Shown here in pieces: positions 35,312-45,847 of a DNA stretch of 64,000 nucleotides (position 1 is its first letter; every line of letters starts with the position of its first letter). The translations under genes and the position numbers were made by a program. The notes beneath the pieces are model-generated. The model did no database searches and was not told the origin of the DNA. It was given only the letters and a program-made list of their open reading frames with translations. This DNA comes from Magnaporthiopsis rhizophila (taxonomy: Eukaryota > Ascomycota > Sordariomycetes > Magnaporthales > Magnaporthaceae), in assembly GCA_003049465.1 (NCBI GenBank), contig PYSS01000002.1:1-64000 (forward strand). The letters run 5' to 3'.

Positions 35312-35969
35312 CCGACGGCTCGGTCGAGAGCAGGTGCTCCGTCTGCGGCGGGATGGCGCGGTGCGGGTAACTCTTGCCAAAGGTGAAGTCGAGCACGGCG
35401 TCCAGGGTCGCGTGGTGTATGTCGGCCTCGGCCGCGAACGGCCTGCCCCCGGCGACGCGCGCCCGGACCCGCCACATCTCGACCAGGTTTACGAAGCCGG
35501 CGTACAGGTGCGGGGCGGCGACGCCGTCGAGGAAGGACGGCGTCATGAGGTCCTGCAGCAGGCGGCGGTGGGCCTTCCACTCGGCGCCCGTCTTGAGGTT
35601 GATGTGGTGCATGGGCAGCAGCGCCGACAGGAGGTCGACGGTCCAGTCGGACCGGTCCCACTCCCTGCCGCGGCGCACGAGGATGTCCTGCGACTCGCGG
35701 AAGTCGGCCAGCAGCACGAACGGCCGCCCGCCAAAGGGCTGGAGGAAGACCTGGACCAGCGGGCTATCCGGGTGTCGCGCCGTCTGCTTGACCATCCAGT
35801 CGAACATGCCGTCCGGGTCGCGCAGGAGCGACGGCAGGTCGCCCAGTATGGAGCGCGCCGCCTCGGGGTTGTAGGCGACGCCCGGGATCGGCTTCGGGAG
35901 GAGGCGCCGGTAGAGCGCGTAGGCGGCCAGGATGGCGGCCGCGGCCCAGACGGCTGTGAGGAGAGGCAT
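33997..35969 (-). CDS. cytochrome P450 monooxygenase
   Basis: Two exons (35969-34878 and 34779-33997; donor GTACGT) give 624 residues, longer than the usual 500-550. A hydrophobic anchor (residues 1-24) is followed by a proline-rich hinge. P450 marks are the WKAHRRLLQDLM helix C, the I-helix AGHDTSST at the start of exon 2, the E-x-x-R segment (EEILRV), FVPERWL, and the haem loop FGLGTRGCFG with the axial Cys. It is therefore an ER-bound haem-thiolate enzyme, probably active; substrate unknown. The extra length comes from a poly-Ser insertion (AGC repeats, 35281-35310) and a duplicated nine-residue unit (SRKAGGGVS) before the PERW region. It is the only clearly intact gene of the accessory island and stands alone, without synthase genes nearby. 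Confidence 0.9.
34331..34384. repeat. 27-bp tandem duplication within the P450 exon
   Basis: Two adjacent, apparently identical 27-bp units (34331-34357, 34358-34384) that keep the frame and encode nine residues each. Confidence 0.9.
35281..35310. repeat. CTG/AGC trinucleotide run coding poly-Ser
   Basis: Ten CTG units on the plus strand, read on the minus strand as AGC codons in the P450. Confidence 0.9.
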
Positions 35970-36937
35970 GGCGCGGCACGGAAACGACAAGGGGAAAGGG
36001 TGAGCAAAGGCTGTTGCGATGTCTTTAGGTCTGTTTGTCTGTCTCCCAGTGTTCGGTGTTGGACGACCAGATTGGTAGTCGCTGTGTGATGCTGCCCAGT
36101 CTGCGAGGGCATCATCAAGGTGGCCCTGGACAGCGATATAGATATACCCGACGAAAAAGAGACCCCGGCCTCTTGTCCTCCACCTATCGACAACTAGGTC
36201 ACCACCGCGCCATGGCACCTGCGGACTGACGTGTCTTGGTTGCACGGGCGCCGTTCAACCAATACGTAGTTCTCGCGAGCTGGGTCTCGGTCACTTTTTT
36301 CTCACTGTTTCTCGACTGTCGTCTGTTTTGTGGGGTTGCCACGCCCCAATTAAGCTTAAACCCCGGCAACCGGGTCCCGGATCTCCAGAATCTGCGTGGT
36401 CTGATCAGTGGGCTTCTTGGCGCCAAGGTCAGTGCTCGGGAGCCCGCGGGTGGCCGGCGCTTCGGCTCGACGAGCAGTTGACCCCATCCGGATGCTCGGG
36501 ACGTCAGGGAAACGAGATAAGAAATGCGAAACTACCCACAATCTGCTAGGAGCTTCTGTATTGCTGCCTTCATTTTGAAGATATCTATCCTTGTATTCTC
36601 GGTCGCCAAATTTGAGTATTCCATCCCAACTTTCAGATGTGGCCCCACGTTCTTCAAATAAAAGTCGGCACTCGGTGTAAGTTGAGTATTAAAGGAAAGG
36701 AGAAACGCAGGAAACAAGACAAGATGCGGGACACGAGACGAGACCCAGGAAACATAAGAAACAAAGAATACAAGAAGTTCCCAGGGAGGAGACAGACCGA
36801 CGAAACAGTCAGGCAATTGGGTTCCAGTTACCAGCGTTGTTGGGGAGTGCATGTTCCTGTTTGGCCCCTTCGAGCTTCTTTCGGGCCCTTGATACCGTGC
36901 AGACACGGGCCGCGGCCTCTGATCCCTACCCTCCGGA
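35970..36937. other. P450 5' region and spacer
   Basis: About 970 bp upstream of the P450 and downstream of the kinase pseudogene. No gene recognised. The GTTGTTGGGGAGTGCATG sequence near 36836 resembles one near 31117. Confidence 0.5.
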
Positions 36938-37794
36938 TCAACGATAGACATCCACGAACCTCCACACGCCTCCCTGGCTCTGAAGGGGCCGAGCAGGAGG
37001 ACTAAGGAAGCCCTCGATGTCACGGTCCGTATACATGTCAAATGTCATCCGCGTCCGAGGGTCGTCCAGCATGCAGCCGATCATGGGCGAGAGCAGACCA
37101 TGGCTGACCAGCGACATGACGCGGCCGGTCCGGCGGCAGTGCTCGGCGAGCATCTGGTCGGGCACTTTAGTGTTGACGTAGTTGTCGAACCCCTTCACGT
37201 AGCCCAACGCCTCCGGACGAACGCCGAAGTTCGTCAGCTTGGATTCCCACTGCGGTATGCCGAGCCGCAGGCAGGAGCCCTGACACCAGTAGCCCAACAT
37301 GCAGCCGAGCGTGATCGCAAAGGACCACATGTCCGAGGTTTGATTGGCCACGCCGCGCGGGACAGCCTCGGGCGCCATGAAGAAGCGCGTGCCGGCGCCG
37401 CCGGCGCCGGCCATCGCCATCGTAGTGGCCAAACCGAAGTCGGCGAGGTAGAAGTTGGGTATTCCTTGCTCGTGGTCGTAGAGGATGTTCTCGGGCTTGA
37501 TATCCCGGTGGACGACGCCTTGCTGGATGAGATATTTCATTGCAGAGAACGATTGACTCGTGAATCTGTGGGCCCAATATGGGGCTTATCGAGGCTTTTG
37601 GACGCAGTCGTGGCCGTAGGCTTGGTGGTGTTGGGTGATCAAGCCGCGGACGTTCCCACGGTATAGTTTGTAGAATATTTGGAACACTCCTCCGAGATTG
37701 AACCCCTGGAAGCTCTCGAGCCTCGCGATTTGCTCCTGTAAATTGTAACAAGTATGGGATTAACCGATACGTCCTCATTAAAAAAAAAAAATTT

Positions 37795-37830
<36 letters not shown>

Positions 37831-38602
37831 GTTACTCACATGCTGCAAAGTGGCCATGTTTTCCACCTCTTTTATGAACGGCATTCTGAACGAGTCGCTG
37901 GTGGTGCCCTCTCTGAGTTCCTTGACGACCCATACCTCTCCAGTGGCCAGATCAACAGCCTTCCAGACCACTCCAAACGTGCCCTCGCCGAGAGATCGGT
38001 ACTTGTGGATATCCTTTTCTTTTCTGAATCTGGCAACGCTTGAGCCCATGGCGCTCGAGCCGCCGCCTGGGGCGAACCGGCTCCGGAGGTTGGCACCAAC
38101 CCATGTCTGCCACGGATCGGGTTGGCGATCGGAAGTGTGTGGCACAGTAGGGGGCGCAAGGGGGTCGGCGAGACTGCCGCGTGTCGGACGAGAATATCCT
38201 GCACCCGCGCCGTGGCGTCGTCGACAAGATCCGGAGCCCGCTCCAGCCGGAACGACGTTTGGCGATCCGCACGGCCACAAACTATCGTGACCTTGTTGAA
38301 AGTCCTGGGGATGACCGTTTGGAGCACATGATTGCCCTTTTATATTGTAGAGCTTCTGCTCAGCGGCGGTCACATTATGAGTGCAGATCTCCACCTGGCC
38401 GCCGGACTGGTCCTTGAGGACCAGCTCTACAGAGTCCGCCAGATACAGGGAGAAATGGTCGCGAGCGTACGTCTTGGGGTCGTTGGGCAGAATGATGTCG
38501 TTGGTGTTCGCATTTCGGCCAAAACGAACGATCGCACCTGGCTGCTTCGATTTTGTGTCTGTGGTGACGAGAATGACCTCGTCCGTGCCTCCTCTCTTCA
38601 GG
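36938..38602 (-). pseudogene. FHA-domain protein kinase pseudogene
   Basis: Reading from 38602, an FHA domain comes first (IVRFGRNANTNDIILPND, then YARDHFSLYLADSVELVL). A Ser/Thr kinase follows: glycine loop LGEGTFGVVWKA, Lys in WVVKELREG, FIKEVENM, HRDIKPEN, LADFGLATT, FMAPEAV, SDMWSFAITLGCML. An intron (37736-37839, donor GTGAGT) carries a GA microsatellite. Three lesions break the frame: an extra base in an A-run (about 38338-38341), a compensating shift (about 38150-38175), and an in-frame TAA (37586-37588) between the KLYRGNV and KYLIQQGVVHRD segments. The sequence just beyond 38602 looks like another intron, so a first exon is missing from this model. Catalytic motifs are intact, so decay is probably recent. 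FHA-kinases (Rad53-like or fungal-expanded) bind phosphothreonine partners; the role here is unknown. Confidence 0.75.
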
Positions 38603-39578
38603 CTGAATAAAAAAGCTATGTTGACAGTTGGTGTAGGGTTAATAAGGGATCGAACAGCAGGTCAAACAGGAAGGCAGACAGGAGGATGGGAGCTGGACGA
38701 GATTTGGAGGATAAATGCACAAGATAGGAAAAGGGGGTGTAAAGGGGAGAAACAGGTTGGGAAAAAGGATAGGGAAGGAGGATGGGGGGAAGGATAGGAA
38801 AAAGGATAGGGAAAAGGGAAGAAAAAATGACGGGAAAAAGGACAGGACAAGGATGGGACAAACGGCGGAAAAAGGAATAGAACAAAGGACAAACGATGGA
38901 AAAAAAATTTGTTGGGCATTATCTGAATAAGTTGGCAAGGGTTGAAAAAGGACCGCGGCGTTTGCTCGGCAACAGTTCATCAGAAAGAAAAACGGTATAT
39001 GATAGCACCTCCTTATAATTCGAGTCCGCTCTAGAAGCCATAGATCGGGCTGGCTAGCATCCGGCTGGATAACATGAGGGGGCCAATAGCCTTGCCGGGC
39101 GACGCGAAGATCATGGGGCATGATAGGTGCCACAGCACGTTCCCCAAATAAAAGTGCGCAGCAACGCAGCAGTTAGCAATTAAGCGGTGCACCTCCTTTT
39201 TTTCCTTACCCAGAGTCAACCCCACGAACTCAATCAACATCAAACCGGGCCCAAATTATTCTCTCAACCTAGGGATGAACTCTGGAGACTTTATTCCTAC
39301 TTCTGGTGGCCAGGCGGATGACCACGTGATGACCTACTGGCACTCAAGTGGATGAAACACTCTGTCTGGGAGTCTGGAACCAATCATTCCACGGCCGGGC
39401 TAGAGCACCCAACACACATTCTCGGATATGTCTGGTAGGGTCCACTCTCCAGGGCGCCAACATGCGCCATGTAAATTCCATCGGCCGCCCTCGCGCGAAT
39501 ATATTGGGGCCTGGCAGTGCGTGTTTTCTTCAATCTTGCAAGCACTCGCTGCCACCTCAAACTGTCGACACCAAAAGC
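38603..39578. other. spacer with a polypurine tract
   Basis: A strongly purine-biased stretch (about 38640-38910, GGA/AAA-rich on +) follows the kinase pseudogene; the missing 5' exon of that gene might lie beyond it. The rest lacks recognisable genes. Confidence 0.5.
38640..38910 (+). repeat. long polypurine (GGATAGGAAAAA-like) tract
   Basis: Degenerate repeats of GGA and AAA with few pyrimidines on the plus strand. A similar purine-biased tract lies at 30478-30560. Confidence 0.75.
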
Positions 39579-40917
39579 ATGCCCCCTCGATCGCGACCAA
39601 CGCCCGCGCCCGCCGCAGAGCCGCCACCAGCTGCTGGCCTGACAAGAACAAATCTCGCCGACTTTGTCGCTGCCACCCGGCGCGCCGATGCGCATGCACG
39701 AGGCGAACGCACACCGTCACCAGAGCCCGACTGGCACTCGTATGTTTCCTCCTACTCTGGTTACCCGAAGTTCCCCACCTACTCAGAGAGATTGGCCATG
39801 ATGTCTCCCGAGGAGCGAGCCCGCTGTTTGGCCTCGGACGAGGAGGACCGAGCCCGCCGTTTGGCCCGGGAAGAAGAAGCGGCGAAGAAGCGCGATTTGG
39901 CCGCGCAAGAGGAGAAGAAGGAGCTAGAGGGATGTTGGACGACACCGCGGCCGCCGGAGCTACCTCTAGCAGAGCGGTACCATAGAGATGGCATCCGTGT
40001 GGTGCCGCCCCGTCAAAATATGTTCGGCTGGTCGTCCGAGGGCCAAGCCGAGTCCGTAGCTGAGGTCCAAGCTGAGCTCGACGTCCTCTGGAGCGGGCGC
40101 CGGCATGCACAAGTGCAGACAGATGTACGAGTCAACACCGAGAGCCCAAAGGAACCGCCACCCGCTCTCACGGATTCCCGACGGAGGCGTGCGGCGCCTG
40201 CCAGCCGCAAAACACCGGCGCCGCCAGAGCCAGAGCCAAAGCCCCGGAGGCGCGCGACGCCGGAGAGCTGCATAACGCCGACACCGCCAGAGCCGGAGTC
40301 CGAGGCGTCGCGTGCGGCAGATCTGCCAGCCCACGTCAAGCTTTTGCCCCCTGACTTCCATCGCTACTACGCCGCAGCCGGCATGAACGAAATCGCTGCG
40401 TACCTGGCCAATGCGAGCTATGTGGTTTCTCTCGGAGGCCCCCCCCAACGCGGACCTTAAGTACGGCGTCATCGTCGTGCCCGTGGGCGAGGAGTCGCTG
40501 CTCCTCGGCGGTGAGGCTGTCCCAAAGGAATCCACAATCTGGGACGAGAACGATCGTCGGGACAGAGCTGCTATGGCCATGCACGGTGTGGACGCCGAGA
40601 GCGACGAGTTCCGGCGTCGGAGATTCAATGACGCCGCCGGGAACTGGAACGCCCAGGCCGATCCCGACAGGCTGTTCGACCCGACACTTGTCGATCGCAG
40701 TAGGAAACGTGGGGCTGCAGCGGAGGACGGAGAGGACGCGGACGGAGATGGGAAATCAGTGAAGGTTAAGGGCAAAGCACGGGCTGACGGTCCGCCTCCC
40801 AGCAAACGCCCCCGTCCGAGTCCTGAGCCGGCCAGGGACGGAAACGCCGCCGCCCCGACCGCCAGGCCGGTGGAGCTGGCCGCTGGCGAAGGCGCCGCCC
40901 CCGATGGAGCAAAGGCA

Positions 40918-40949
<32 letters not shown>

Positions 40950-41331
40950 TGCTGGACCAAACGGCGCAGGTGAAGAGGACGGCGACGGCACTGCTTCGCC
41001 CGAGGCGTCGGACGACGGCCAGGAACAGGAGGAACCCGAGGATTCCACCTCCCGAGGGAAGGGCGGCAAGCGTGTCAAGCCCGCGGCAGCGAGGACGTCG
41101 AGGAAGGTGTCGAGAGCGCCTAGGACATCGCAGCCCGTCTCGCCCAAGCTCGCAAAGAGTTTGCCACAAACTCGTGTCTCCAAAGCCGGGGCTGGGGCTG
41201 GGCGCCAGACGAAAAAGAAGCCCGCGGCAGACAAGGCAGCAGCAACAACAATGCCCATGGTTGATGTTGATCCCCCCGCCCAGAACCGGACTCGGGCAGG
41301 GAGGGTAACGCGCAGGAGCGGGCGCGAGTAA
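39579..41331 (+). CDS. unrecognised disordered protein with a frameshift in a C8 run
   Basis: The first frame (ATG at 39579) encodes a Pro-rich N-terminus, a charged helix likely to be a coiled coil (EERARCLASDEEDRARRLAREEEAAKKRDLA) and a variable basic region, then ends shortly after a run of eight C (40439-40446). The adjacent frame continues smoothly from that run (NADLKYGVIVVPVGEESLLLGG, FRRRRFNDAAGNWNAQADPDRLFDP) to a basic, Ala/Gly-rich tail and TAA at 41329-41331. Losing one C would give a single protein of about 583 residues. No known domain is visible apart from low complexity, so function is unknown; the Lys/Arg-rich tail hints at a nuclear or nucleic-acid role (inference). An earlier ATG at 39462 is possible. 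Confidence 0.5.
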
Positions 41332-42009
41332 ATTTTTTTTTTTTTTAAAAAAAAAAAAAATTAAAAAAAAAAATTAAAAAAAAAAAAAAAAAGTTCGTTG
41401 GGGCGGGGCAGACTGCCGAAATGCCTCGCAGTGCTCGTTTGCCCTACCGTTAGAAGCGCGCACCGAACAACCTAGCCGCAACCTAAGGTTTAGAGTCCAG
41501 TGAGTTCCATGATATCAAGACTGCATATTTTTCCAACAACGGGGGCAAATCAAGGGAATGTAAACGGATAGAACAGTTGGTAATGGGGGATTGCAATCAG
41601 CGCCGTGTCCTTCAGCGAAAAGAAGCCGGCCCACNCAAATAAATTAAAAAAAAAAAAAAAAAGTTCGTTGGGGCGGGGCAGACTGCCGAAATGCCTCGCA
41701 GTGCTCGTTTGCCCTACCGTTAGAAGCGCGCACCNATAAAAAAAAAAAATAAAAAAAAAAAAAAAAAGTTCGTTGGGGCGGGGCAGACTGCCGAAATGCC
41801 TCGCAGTGCTCGTTTGCCCTACCGTTAGAAGCGCGCACCGAACAACCTAGCCGCAACCTAAGGTTTAGAGTCCAGTGAGTTCCATGATATCAAGACTGCA
41901 TATTTTTCCAACAACGGGGGCAAATCAAGGGAATGTAAACGGATAGAACAGTTGGTAATGGGGGATTGCAATCAGCGCCGTGTCCTTCAGCGAAAAGAAG
42001 CCGGCCCAC
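41332..42009. repeat. A/T homopolymers and a repeated 242-bp segment joined by single Ns
   Basis: After T and A runs (41333-41392) a segment appears as a full copy (41393-41634), a 72-bp partial copy (41663-41734) and another full copy (41768-42009). All look identical by eye, each is preceded by poly-A, and the joins carry a single N (41635, 41735). This pattern fits overlapping contig ends placed side by side, rather than a biological repeat. Confidence 0.85.
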
Positions 42010-42334
42010 ACCGCCCGCCAAACCCTTTGCAGTTGTGGGAGGGTCCAAGGCCCTGGCGTGGTGTTCTCTTGTCCGCTCTGTGGTTGTATCCTGCCGGGCT
42101 CTGTCCTTCCTAACGGGCTTTCGATGCCACATCTCCCAGCTTTCTAACTTCATACATTGATTTCTAGACGCGGTAACACCAGTGCTTGCTTTTGTTCGTG
42201 TAACCAATCCATCCGCCCCGTGTCTCCTTGAAGCGCCGACCGTGCCGCCCCCCTCTTCTCAACGGCCCTCTCTGTATCCCACCTACAGAGACGACCCTGG
42301 CCCCATCGTCCAGGCCAAGGCGCTCGCGGCGCCA
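42010..42334. other. spacer, cse1 3' region
   Basis: About 325 bp with no gene seen. It probably contains the cse1 3' untranslated region. Confidence 0.5.
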
Positions 42335-45300
42335 CTAAGCGAGCTTTGCCTCGAAACTGGCCCGGACGTCCGGTTCCAACCGCTGGCTCATGAAGGTTGA
42401 GATCCTGCCACCGTGACGCAAATCCGCATCGTGCAGCTGTTTCTTGATCCACTCGGGCAGGTTCGTGATGTCAGGGAAGTAGTCCCGATGGGTTCGCTTG
42501 CACGTGCTGAGTCCCGTGAAGACACGCCCAAAGCTGACGTCGTCTGGATCCGCCTCTTGCATGACGCCCTTGCTCTTGTTGCTCAGGTCTGGCTCATGGG
42601 TGAGCAACTCCAGCAGCAGCGAGGCCGTCCACCCCCATCCCTTGGCGTACTTCTCCGCAAACGCCGGCGAGTCGCAGAGCGTCTTGGTCAACGAAATGAC
42701 CGCGAGCTTGCGGTCCGCCGGGTGCGTAAACTGGTTCGTCAGGGGAAGCACGCCCTTGACGTAGATGGGAACGAAATTTCCCGGTCCCATGGCCTCGGCG
42801 TAGGTGGCGTAGTAGTCGGGCCCATATCCAGTTTCCACTCCCAGCGCCGAGATGAGATGGTAGAAGCGCACAAAACGTAGCTTGTACCACGTGTAATCCA
42901 GCGGTATGAGAGTCCTTCCCTCCTTGGCTGCCTTCTTTGCTGCCTCCTGAGTTGCTTCCTCTTTTGCCTCGTACTCTTTGTACTTCGGCGCGATCTTCAT
43001 CATTATTTGGGCAAAGAATGGACCCAGGGCAGCCCTGCAGTAAAACCACGTCAGTCTGCTGTGCTCTCCAAGAGTCGATGAGAGGCCAGAAAGTCTCGGG
43101 TACGTAGACCACTCACGCTGGGAAAGACTTTGCCATCGCCTCCAAAAGGTCGAAAGCGCTCTCCTGGAGGAGCCGCTTCGACTTGGAGAACAGCTTCTCG
43201 AAGATGTCCACCACCTGCTGCAAGCGGTTGCCTTCGAGGATGGCCTTTGCGGCTTTGGGGATCATCGCAGTGAGGAACCTTGCAGGAGCGGGAAGATTGA
43301 CGCCCATACTATCCCACCTCGTCGTCTGGAGAAGAAGTTCGGACAGGCTTGTGAGGCTCGCTGGCGCCTCGGTCGATGGCGAGGCCTCTATCAGTGCTGC
43401 AAACAGCTGGAAGACATAGGGTACGAACTCTAGATGACGGGTCGTTAGTTTCGCTTTGTTATCAGTCAAAGCGTTGGGCCAGGCCAGAGGCCGACTGCTG
43501 TCGGAACGGGACATAATGGGTTGCGTTACCGTCAATGTCTTCTTCTAAAATTGAGGCAAACGGCTGCCACAGCATGGTCTCCAGCGTGCTGGAGGAGGTT
43601 GCAGAGCAATAGTGGATGAGGGCGCCGATGGCCTCGAAGAGATAGAAGTAGAATCTTGGGTTGCTGGGGCTCTTCTTGATCGCTTCGGTGATGTTGATGA
43701 GCTCGGTGAGAATCTGGGGAAGAATAGCCACCAGATTCTCCTTGAGTGACATCATGATTCTCATTATGCAACGCATGAGAAACTCGTTCTCCTGCTTCTT
43801 GGCCGGCAGCGCCTCATTGTTAATGAGTCCAAATAGGCGGGTCAGCAGCTCCAGGGCTTTCGACTCGAGAGCTGCAAAGGGAATGACAGGCTCTCCCCCA
43901 GGCTTTGTGAGGACCAGCGCCCGCTCAATGGTGATGGCTGCGTAAGTGTAGACCACGTATTGATCCGAGTGCAAGTGAGTGGCCAGTGCGTCAAACACAG
44001 CCCCGCCATGCACCTCCATAGTCTGGGCCCGGAAGTTGTGCAGGTACTTGATGGCGTTGACCTTGGGGATGAGCTCGTTGGCGGAGAGGTCGGACATGAC
44101 ATGCTTTTCAAAGAATCCCACGACGCCGAGGCTGTGAGTCGGTTCTAGCCTCGCGATCAGGGGGTTCAGCTGGGTGATGCCCTTGGCGCCGGTGACGGTT
44201 CCTTGGGCCGCGGTCGCGAGGTAGAGGTTGATGGCAACGTCCTTGGCCTCCCAGCCGGGCTGCTGCAAGCAAACGTCGATCTGCTTGAGAACCGCCGTGG
44301 TGGCCGCGTCGCCAAGCTTCGCCAAGAGCACCTTCAGGAAGTCCAGTGCCGCTCGCCGCCTAGAATCTGTATCGTAGCCTTCCAGATCGCGCCTGATGAA
44401 CTCGATCGGTTCGCTCGAAAGTAGCTCCACGTCTGATTCGCGCAGCCTGATGTTCAACATGATGACTTCGAAGGCGAGAGGAGACAGGTCGTCGGTTGTT
44501 CGACCGTCCGCCTTGATCTTGAACGCTTCCAGGTGGCATGGATCCGTCGCTACCGCACTGGTCAGAAACTTCAGGGCCTTGCTCACAAGGAGGTCGTGTC
44601 GTGGCTCCATGCCGGTGGAGCTGAGCAAGCTCAACGTGGTGGTGATGACCTCCCGGTCGGGAGCCGTAGTGAAATCCTCGTGTTCCTTGGCGAACCAGAG
44701 ACTGAGAAGCTCGTAGATGCTGGTTTTGGTTTGGTCGATGACGGTGGCTTCATCCTCGTCACCATCCAAGATGGGGTTCTGGTACGGCAGGTATCTGTAG
44801 AGGGCCGCCGAGATGTCATTCTTGTTGTCGACTATGAAATTCGGGAGGTCGATTGTTGACAGGTCGTGCAAGATTTCAACAACAAGATTGAACGTCTCGA
44901 ACCACCCCTGGAGCTGCGTGACGTTGTTCGTGTTCTCCTGGATACGCTTGTCGGCAACAAAGAGCAGGCCCTTGAGCGCATTGCCCAGATTCTCCATGGC
45001 GTGCACAACATTTCCTCTGGCGTCGTCGTCAGCACCATCGGCGTAGCGCAAGCTTTCGAGTATAGTGTGTGCCATGGTTAAAACACCGTTGGTGACGCTG
45101 AAGTCGTCGGCCGACAGTCGCGAGGCAATGTCCTGGTGGAAGTTGACAGCGGAGTATTAGCGGGCGGTGTGCTCGCAGGGGGTAGTGATGGCGTGGGGAA
45201 ACCGTACCGGCATGAGCTCGTTCCACCGCTCGTGAAAGTCCTGTTCGGCGATGATAGTGATTGCGGCTCCGAGCTGTGCCTGGATGTTGCGCGGCGACGC

Positions 45301-45847
45301 AATCATCTGGCCGACCAGCTCCCGCTTGAGGAAGCTCACCTGCTCGTCGGGGAGCGTGTGCCGCTGCTCCTTGACGAGCCACTGTCCGCCACATCCTGTC
45401 AGCGTTCGGTTTCTTGCAACCTTCAGAGCCGGGGGAAGCGCGCGTGTACTCGACGTACTCTGTAGTTCTTCTTGATGAAGTTCTTGAAGGCGAGAGCGGC
45501 CGCGAGGCGGGTCTGGTTCGGAAGAGTCGAAGTGGCGAGCTGAAGCAAACTTTGTGAGTACCACGGGCTCGTCTCGGCCTCCCTCAGCTTGGCCTCAGCT
45601 GTTTCCCAAGGAGCAGTGTTAGAAATGACCGCAGTTGTGGCAGTACGCCGTTGCTTGTGTCGGGCCCGCGAGCGATCCGGCAATGCCGAGGCATGAGCTT
45701 GTGGTGAAAGCTCCCAGCGCACCCGTGGCGAACAGGAATTGGGATCCCAAGGTCTTCTGGCTCACCTTGGGCGCGGCGTTCGTTGTCGACGACGAGGGTG
45801 TTGTTGAGCACCTCGGCAAGCTCGCCGAGTGCACCGGTTGCCGCCAT
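42335..45847 (-). CDS. cse1: Cse1/CAS importin-alpha export receptor
   Basis: Six exons (45847-45766, 45598-45459, 45381-45208, 45132-43530, 43429-43117, 43034-42335) encode about 1003 residues, with all five introns in phase. Cse1 is a HEAT-repeat karyopherin that, with Ran-GTP, returns importin-alpha to the cytoplasm. Support includes the N-terminal importin-beta-type region (ERRAQAEAKLREAETSP, AALAFKNFIKKNY, LKRELVGQMI, FHERWNELMP), VTNGVLTMAHTIL, the conserved ENEFLMRCIMRI block, and EEDIDEFVPYVFQLFAALIE rebuilt across intron 4. The C-terminus matches the Cse1-specific region. No lesions. This gene marks the start of the intact right-hand block, only about 1 kb from damaged island genes. 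Confidence 0.93.

Noticed and set aside
34881..36089. 402-codon plus-strand frame
   Set aside because: Antisense shadow of the P450 exon; low-complexity Arg/Val/Gly protein with no motif.
37574..37611. 38-nt intron removing the TAA in the FHA-kinase
   Set aside because: Too short, and its removal would shift the frame; the flanking kinase sequence continues in the same frame through the stop.
39966..41258. 430-codon minus-strand frame
   Set aside because: Antisense to the orphan gene; repetitive Ser/Ala/Pro composition. The plus strand reads better, although neither has homology I know.
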